64,000 nt of DNA from CAKZNE01 sp964485405 (lineage in GTDB: Bacteria > Bacteroidota > Bacteroidia > Flavobacteriales > Schleiferiaceae), in NCBI GenBank assembly GCA_964485405.1, contig CAZAJG010000020.1, positions 1 through 64,000 on the forward strand, read 5' to 3'. The notes below the pieces were generated by a model. The model had not been told where the DNA came from. It searched no databases and saw only the letters and a list, made by a program, of their open reading frames with translations. Shown here one piece after another: positions 59,482-64,000 of the stretch (the stretch's first letter is position 1; each line of letters starts with the position of its first letter). The translations under genes were made by a program, and so were the position numbers.

Positions 59482-60345
59482 ATGGTAAAGTATAATCCCA
59501 AAGATTGGTTTGGTCTAATTTTCAAGTTCCATAAAACAGAAACATTCAGAAAGCTCTTCTGGGTGTTGTGCAGCTTAGCTTTGTTTTCGCTGATCGTTGT
59601 ATATATAGAAAAAGAGGTTTTTGATTTAGAATATGCCTATTCTACAACGGTACACTCTCTACTAGGTTTTGTGATTTCATTGTTGCTCGTATTTAGAACC
59701 AATACGGCTTACGACCGATGGTGGGAAGGCAGAAAACAATGGGGGGCATTAGTAAACGTAAGTCGCAATTTTGCCCTAAAAATTAATGCTTTTATCCCTA
59801 AATCCGAATCGAAAAGAAGGCAAGAACTGGCTGAGATGACGGCCAGCTATTCTAGGATTTTAAAAAGTCATTTACGTGATGTTGCGGTTGAAGAGCTAAA
59901 AAAAGAACTCCCAGATACGATCAGTAGTGAAGGCATAGATCATGTTCCAAATGCCATCGCCAATGCCATGCAAAATCGCTTGTTGGAAATGTTCAACCGT
60001 AAAGAGATTAGCGAAGCCGCTTACCTGGCCATGTTGGAGGATTTGAATGCTTTTACCGATATCTGTGGAGCATGTGAGCGTATAAAGAATACCCCCATCC
60101 CTTACACCTATAATATTTTCGTAAAAAAATTCATTTTTATTTACACCATAACGATGCCTTTCTCTTTTGTGGAGACATATGGGTATTGGACCATTTTAGT
60201 ATCCACTTTTGTGCTATACACCTTTGCTAGCTTGGAAATGATAGCCGAAGAAATTGAAGATCCTTTTGGAGAAGATGCCAATGATTTACCAACAGATGAT
60301 CTAGCGAAGAAAATGGGTGATAATGTTAAAAATATTATTAGCTAA
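59482..60345 (+). CDS. Bestrophin family ion channel protein
   Basis: A 287-aa inner membrane protein. FGLIFKFHKTETFRKLFWVL and the highly conserved LLVFRTNTAYDRWWEGRKQWG (residues 70-92) are family hallmarks, followed by a helical region with IPYTYNIFVKKFIFIYTITM and a C-terminal IEDPFGEDANDLPTDDL segment. Bacterial homologues form pentameric anion or cation channels. It follows recQ by 8 nt. A convergent gene lies 23 nt downstream. Confidence 0.92.
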   Translation: MVKYNPKDWFGLIFKFHKTETFRKLFWVLCSLALFSLIVVYIEKEVFDLEYAYSTTVHSLLGFVISLLLVFRTNTAYDRWWEGRKQWGALVNVSRNFALKINAFIPKSESKRRQELAEMTASYSRILKSHLRDVAVEELKKELPDTISSEGIDHVPNAIANAMQNRLLEMFNRKEISEAAYLAMLEDLNAFTDICGACERIKNTPIPYTYNIFVKKFIFIYTITMPFSFVETYGYWTILVSTFVLYTFASLEMIAEEIEDPFGEDANDLPTDDLAKKMGDNVKNIIS

Positions 60346-60368
60346 ACCGGAGCTAATAGAGCTTTGAC

Positions 60369-61526
60369 TTACTTGATCAAATGCACCATCCCTCTACGAG
60401 TAATGGTTTTGGTTTTTCGGAGTTGGTTGAATTCAAACTCTAGATTATAGGTGTAAGTTCCGCCTTTCTCAACATCAGAACCATCCCAACTTACTTCAAT
60501 GTCAGTAGACTCAAAGTGTTTTTGTCCCCATCGGTCAAAGATTTGCAAACGATAACTTACGAGTTCGCAATTCGCTTGAAGCTCAAAAGTTTCATTTAGA
60601 TTATCTCCATTAGGAGTAAAGGCGGTGGGAACAAATACTTTACAATCTTCACACTCTACCTCTTCTACAAGAAGCGTATCTGTGTAGGAGCAAGAAGGGG
60701 AACTAATGGTAACCCAATATTCTCCGGGTACAGTAATCAGATACTTGCCGCTACTAGAACCATCTTGCCATTGGTACGTAAAGTCGATATCGTCTATATC
60801 AATATCTATTCTGCTTTGGGTGCATATGATTGTATCTTTTGGAAGCTGAGGGAAGTCATTTTGAACCACTTCCACATAGTCGATAAGATAATAAGCCTGA
60901 GTAGGGTTATTCGAATTTCCTAAGGGTTCAAAAGCTGTTTCAGCATCAACACTAAAATTCCCTATGGTTATAAATTGCTCGTTACCTTTAGCCTGAAAAA
61001 CACCGCAAACAGGAGTCCAAAAGCTAGTGTTTGTAATGGGTTGGGTGGATTTTATTGTTGGATTTAAAGCAATAACATTATCTGGCGGGATAGTATCTAT
61101 TATGGTATCGCTAAACACCATTCCAATATTATCGATGCCGTAAGATCCTCCATTTGGCAGAATAACAGGCTTTACGTAAAATGACGCTCTGTAAAATTTC
61201 CCTGAATCTAAAGGTTCGCTAAGCTCACCGTGGATATAATCTCTATTAAAAACGGTTCCTACTTGACCATACACCTCAATTCCTAAAAATCCAGAACCAT
61301 CAAAAGGCTGAGAATTATTGGTTGTATTAGCTGAACCTGCGTTCCCGCAAACGGGTTCATAATAGTCTGGAGAACCAAAATAAGTTGTCCATGGCGCTAT
61401 ATAATCGGAAGGGTTAGGGCTAAAAATAGGACACTGGGTAGCTTCCAGACTGTGGTTCTCTACCAAGTTTTGCGCATAACTGTTTGTCATGCAAATACAT
61501 AGGATAAGTACTAGTAATCTACTCAT
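60369..61526 (-). CDS. T9SS type B (gliding-motility-associated C-terminal) secreted protein
   Basis: A 385-aa protein with a signal peptide (MSRLLVLILCICMTNSYA then Q). The N-terminal 200 residues resemble a carbohydrate-binding/jelly-roll module (AQNLVENHSLEATQCPIF, GFLGIEVYGQ), and a central PKD-like DTIICTQSRIDIDI region contains paired Cys. The C-terminal type B sorting domain is complete: VPTAFTPNGDNLNETF, YRLQIFDRWGQKHFES, WDGSDVEKGGTYTY and the final KTKTITRRGMVHLIK. Secretion by the type IX system is expected; cargo role unknown. Confidence 0.92.
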   Translation of the reverse strand: MSRLLVLILCICMTNSYAQNLVENHSLEATQCPIFSPNPSDYIAPWTTYFGSPDYYEPVCGNAGSANTTNNSQPFDGSGFLGIEVYGQVGTVFNRDYIHGELSEPLDSGKFYRASFYVKPVILPNGGSYGIDNIGMVFSDTIIDTIPPDNVIALNPTIKSTQPITNTSFWTPVCGVFQAKGNEQFITIGNFSVDAETAFEPLGNSNNPTQAYYLIDYVEVVQNDFPQLPKDTIICTQSRIDIDIDDIDFTYQWQDGSSSGKYLITVPGEYWVTISSPSCSYTDTLLVEEVECEDCKVFVPTAFTPNGDNLNETFELQANCELVSYRLQIFDRWGQKHFESTDIEVSWDGSDVEKGGTYTYNLEFEFNQLRKTKTITRRGMVHLIK

Positions 61527-61627
61527 ATAGTCAGCTGCAAATTAGCAGCTTTTTCTTTAAACTCACAATATCCGAAAGAATTGTGAACTAACAAAGTGCA
61601 AAAATAACAAAACGAAATAAGTACACT

Positions 61628-61635
61628 TATATTTG
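61628..61635 (+). promoter_or_regulatory. Predicted -7 element of the WbpD/WbpB-like pair
   Basis: TATATTTG with the common following GCG. Start near 61641, leader about 17 nt. The -33 TTTG is absent. Confidence 0.5.
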
Positions 61636-61657
61636 CGCAAAATACTCAAATACGTTT

Positions 61658-62227
61658 ATGGATTATTTTGCGCATGAAACAGCGGTAATCGATGAGGGCT
61701 GTGAAATAGGTAAAGGTACCAAGGTTTGGCATTTTAGCCATATTATGCCGAATTGCACGCTTGGAGAAGGCTGTAATATAGGTCAGAATGTGGTAATTAG
61801 CCCAGAGGTTGTTCTTGGTAAGAATGTAAAGGTTCAGAACAATGTTTCTATATATACCGGAGTTACCTGCGATGACGATGTTTTTCTGGGTCCATCTATG
61901 GTGTTTACCAATGTAACTAACCCAAGAAGTGGGGTAAATAGAAGGGGACAGTATACCAAAACTCATGTGGGTAAAGGAGCAAGTATCGGAGCAAATGCCA
62001 CAATTGTTTGTGGTCATGATATTGGGAAATTTGCATTTATTGGAGCGGGAGCTGTCGTAACTAAAGCCATTAAATCGTATGCTTTAGTAGTTGGTAATCC
62101 AGCAAAGCAAATAGGGTGGATGAGTGAGTTTGGACATCGTTTGGAATTTAACGACCAAGGTGTTGCCCAATGTGAAGAAAGTGGAGAACAGTATAAATTA
62201 GAAAACGAAGAGGTTCAAAAATTTTAG
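61658..62227 (+). CDS. Hexapeptide-repeat N-acetyltransferase (WbpD/WlbB-like)
   Basis: A 189-aa left-handed beta-helix acetyltransferase. Hexapeptide turns start at AVIDEGCEIGKGTKVWHFSH and run through VVISPEVVLGKNVKVQNNVS. A loop with PSMVFTNVTNPRSGVNR follows, then GAGAVVTKAIKSYALVVGNP. This is the pattern of UDP-2-acetamido-3-amino-2,3-dideoxy-glucuronate N-acetyltransferases (WbpD/WlbB), used to build di-N-acetylated uronic acid precursors of surface polysaccharide. The partner dehydrogenase starts 11 nt downstream. The exact sugar is inferred. Confidence 0.9.
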   Translation: MDYFAHETAVIDEGCEIGKGTKVWHFSHIMPNCTLGEGCNIGQNVVISPEVVLGKNVKVQNNVSIYTGVTCDDDVFLGPSMVFTNVTNPRSGVNRRGQYTKTHVGKGASIGANATIVCGHDIGKFAFIGAGAVVTKAIKSYALVVGNPAKQIGWMSEFGHRLEFNDQGVAQCEESGEQYKLENEEVQKF

Positions 62228-62238
62228 ATTATAAAGTA

Positions 62239-63249
62239 ATGGATAGAAAAATAAGGTTTGCTGTTGTTGGTTGTGGACATATTGGATTGCGTCATGCTGA
62301 AATGATCCATCTAAATCCAGATTCTGAATTGATAGCCTTATGCGATGCAAAGCCAGAAACTGATTTAAATATTGAGAAATATAAGGCGCGGTACTTTGAA
62401 GATTTAGATGCTTTATTGGATTCGGATTTGGAAATTGATGTGATTAATATAGCCACTCCAAATGGCTTGCACGCTGAAATGTCTTTAAAGATTTTGAAGT
62501 CTGGAAGACATGTGGTGGTGGAAAAGCCTTTAGCGCTAACTAAGTCCGATGCCGAAAAAGTAATCTACACCGCTCTCCATCATGGTAAGCAGGTTTTTGG
62601 AGTTATGCAAAATCGCTATTCTCCGCCTTCTGTTTGGATTAAGAACTTGATCAGTGAAGGAAGGCTTGGTAGGATTAATATGGTTCAAATTAATTGCTAC
62701 TGGAACAGAGATAGCAGATACTATACCGCAGGAAATTGGCATGGAAACAAAGATCTTGATGGAGGTACGCTTTTCACTCAGTTTTCACATTTTATTGATG
62801 TGATGTATTGGTTATTTGGAGATATTGAAAATATCCAATCTCGTATGGTTGATTTCAATCATAAAGAGTCGACAGATTTTGAAGATTCTGGTATCGTGAG
62901 TTTTGATTTCACCAATGGCGGAATGGGAGTGATCAACTTTTCTACTTCTTGTTGGTATAAAAATTTTGAAAGTAGTCTTACTATTTTAGGAGAAAATGGG
63001 ACTATCAAAATTGGAGGACAGTACATGAATGAGGTTGAGTACTGTCATGTGAAAGACTATGATATGCCTGTTTTGCCACCGTCAAATCCACCAAATGATT
63101 ATGGCGCATATAAAGGGAGTGCTGCAAATCATACCTTTGTAATTCAGAATGTTATAGATGTGATTAAGAATCAAGCCGCTATTACTACCAATGCTCTGGA
63201 AGGCTTAAAGGTAGTAGAGATGATTGAGCGTATTTATAAAAGTGTATAA
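62239..63249 (+). CDS. Gfo/Idh/MocA family oxidoreductase (WbpB-like)
   Basis: A 336-aa NAD-dependent sugar dehydrogenase. The Rossmann motif is VVGCGHIGLRHAEM (residues 9-22), the EKPLALTKSDAEKV segment contains the catalytic Lys, and the C-terminal sheet has GGTLFTQFSHFIDVMYWLFG and NFSTSCWYKNFESSLTILG. It fits UDP-N-acetyl-glucosaminuronate 3-dehydrogenase (WbpB/WlbA), which provides the ketosugar for the aminotransferase and then the upstream acetyltransferase. The aminotransferase (WbpE-like) is not in the window. A terminator-like hairpin follows. Confidence 0.9.
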   Translation: MDRKIRFAVVGCGHIGLRHAEMIHLNPDSELIALCDAKPETDLNIEKYKARYFEDLDALLDSDLEIDVINIATPNGLHAEMSLKILKSGRHVVVEKPLALTKSDAEKVIYTALHHGKQVFGVMQNRYSPPSVWIKNLISEGRLGRINMVQINCYWNRDSRYYTAGNWHGNKDLDGGTLFTQFSHFIDVMYWLFGDIENIQSRMVDFNHKESTDFEDSGIVSFDFTNGGMGVINFSTSCWYKNFESSLTILGENGTIKIGGQYMNEVEYCHVKDYDMPVLPPSNPPNDYGAYKGSAANHTFVIQNVIDVIKNQAAITTNALEGLKVVEMIERIYKSV

Positions 63250-63272
63250 AGTCTATCGTTTTTATAGACTTT
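63248..63272 (+). terminator. Terminator-like hairpin after the WbpB-like gene
   Basis: A 9-bp stem AAAGTCTAT/ATAGACTTT (63248-63256 with 63264-63272), low GC, T-rich downstream. Confidence 0.55.
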
Positions 63273-63275
63273 TAA

Positions 63276-63283
63276 TATATTTG
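63276..63283 (+). promoter_or_regulatory. Predicted -7 element of the permease gene
   Basis: TATATTTG directly behind the hairpin. Start near 63289, leader about 22 nt to the TTG start. Confidence 0.45.
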
Positions 63284-63310
63284 CCTTTTGAAATAGAGTA
63301 ATATTACCCT

Positions 63311-64000
63311 TTGGAGGCATTTCAGGTTACATATACGTTAGGTATAATTGTATTATTGATCATCGGTTTAATCTTGGATAAATTCAAGATGTCGATACTT
63401 TTTTTATTGGCTGTAGTTTTGTTGCTAGTAGGCAAAATTATTCCAGTCGATGTTTTCTTAGGAGGGTTTTCCAATCAGGCCATATTAACCATCTTTCTGT
63501 TGATCATCATTACCTCTTCTATTAACCAGCATTTTAATTTATTCAAGCTGCTGGATCGGATTTTTGATAGAGTAAAGTCTCCTCGCTTTTTTATTCTTAA
63601 AATGGGAGGCGTAGTAGCTATTTTTTCCTCTTTGATTAATAATACCACGGTTGTGGCTACCATGATGCCTTATGTTTATAATTGGGGAAATGAAAAAGGG
63701 ATAAGCCCTTCTAAACTATTGATGCCACTTTCGTTTGCCGCTATTGTTGGAGGAATGATAACTCTAATAGGGACTTCTACTAACCTTTTGTTAAATGGGT
63801 TACTCAACTCGAACGGTTTTGAAGCACTAGTTTTTACAGACTTTTTATTTCCGGGTTTATTCGTTTCGTTCCTTGTTATCCTATTCTTATTCTTTTTCGG
63901 TGCATCACTTCTTAATCACTCTGAGAAGGAAGGCAAAAAAATATCGGATAATGTTCGGGAATATTTAGTTGAGACAAAAGTGTTAAAAGGGTCTTCTATT
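63311..64000 (+). CDS. SLC13-type permease (divalent anion:Na+ symporter family), 3' end beyond window
   Basis: The first 230 codons of an integral membrane transporter; the rest lies right of the window. Hydrophobic helices alternate with short loops. NNTTVVATMMPYVYNW, the GGMITLIGTSTNLLLNG segment (the SNT-type signature of the DASS/SLC13 family) and FLFPGLFVSFLVI are visible. A TrkA-C pair often follows in longer homologues and cannot be seen here. A TTG at 63311 is the only start before the first helix, because an in-frame stop lies 12 nt upstream. Substrate (sulfate, dicarboxylate or other anion) cannot be decided. Confidence 0.85.
   Translation, partial: MEAFQVTYTLGIIVLLIIGLILDKFKMSILFLLAVVLLLVGKIIPVDVFLGGFSNQAILTIFLLIIITSSINQHFNLFKLLDRIFDRVKSPRFFILKMGGVVAIFSSLINNTTVVATMMPYVYNWGNEKGISPSKLLMPLSFAAIVGGMITLIGTSTNLLLNGLLNSNGFEALVFTDFLFPGLFVSFLVILFLFFFGASLLNHSEKEGKKISDNVREYLVETKVLKGSSI

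Overview
The window is 64 kb of a Bacteroidota chromosome, most probably a Flavobacteriales member. The evidence is two kinds of type IX secretion sorting domain, a carboxypeptidase-regulatory/TonB-dependent receptor, MetH encoded as two proteins, many SPII lipoproteins, and the Bacteroidota promoter signature (TTTG, about 19 nt, TAnnTTTG) in front of several genes. There is no rRNA, CRISPR array, transposase or phage module. Content is core metabolism, tRNA and translation genes, and secreted proteins, with local order typical of a stable chromosome. Two 10-N runs (9973-9982 and 45558-45567) are assembly gaps inside genes, not real frameshifts.

Layout. 1-12.2 kb, nearly all on the minus strand: cysS (cut by the window edge), folE, two large Asp-box beta-propeller secreted proteins, a small Cys-rich secreted protein, a FadL-like outer membrane protein (broken by the first gap) and a Gly/Trp plus Ser/Arg/Asn-rich lipoprotein. 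12.2-20.5 kb: proS with a conserved unknown gene, tRNA-Glu with rpsT, a TIGR01777 epimerase, an mnmD/Nudix/cytochrome c/DUF4920 minus-strand cluster, ilvE, and a membrane protein/HTH regulator pair. 20.5-27 kb: a methionine/SAM locus in which metK diverges from metH1-metH2-metF. A SAM-I (S-box) riboswitch precedes metH1, and a sequence with all the hallmarks of a SAM-II riboswitch precedes metK. 27-31 kb: two tandem paralogous LruC-domain lipoproteins. 31-42.4 kb: PhoH-like ATPase, alpha/beta hydrolase, pckA, small membrane or DUF proteins, a saccharopine dehydrogenase-family enzyme, and the rpsP-rimM-tRNA methyltransferase operon. 42.5-50.4 kb: dnaE with a fused DEDDh proofreading exonuclease (second gap), trxA, an OmpA-domain protein, a DUF58 protein and tRNA-Asp. 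50.4-64 kb: a TonB-dependent receptor, a peroxiredoxin-like protein, a lipoprotein form of a 2-keto-4-pentenoate hydratase-like enzyme, DUF983, an AraC regulator-recQ-bestrophin run, a type B T9SS cargo protein, a WbpD/WbpB-like sugar-modification pair, and a permease cut by the right edge.

The most coherent system is the methionine cycle block at 20.5-27 kb. SAM synthetase, both halves of B12-dependent methionine synthase and methylenetetrahydrofolate reductase are adjacent. Two different SAM-sensing RNA classes appear to sit at the very 5' ends of the two divergent transcripts. Other points worth a second look are the secreted hydratase-like lipoprotein at 55 kb, the exonuclease-fused DnaE whose PHP domain looks degenerate, the dyad upstream of the membrane protein/HTH pair, and the related palindromes upstream of the two LruC genes. 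Start codons were chosen by homology, gene overlap and codon identity because most genes lack a Shine-Dalgarno sequence.
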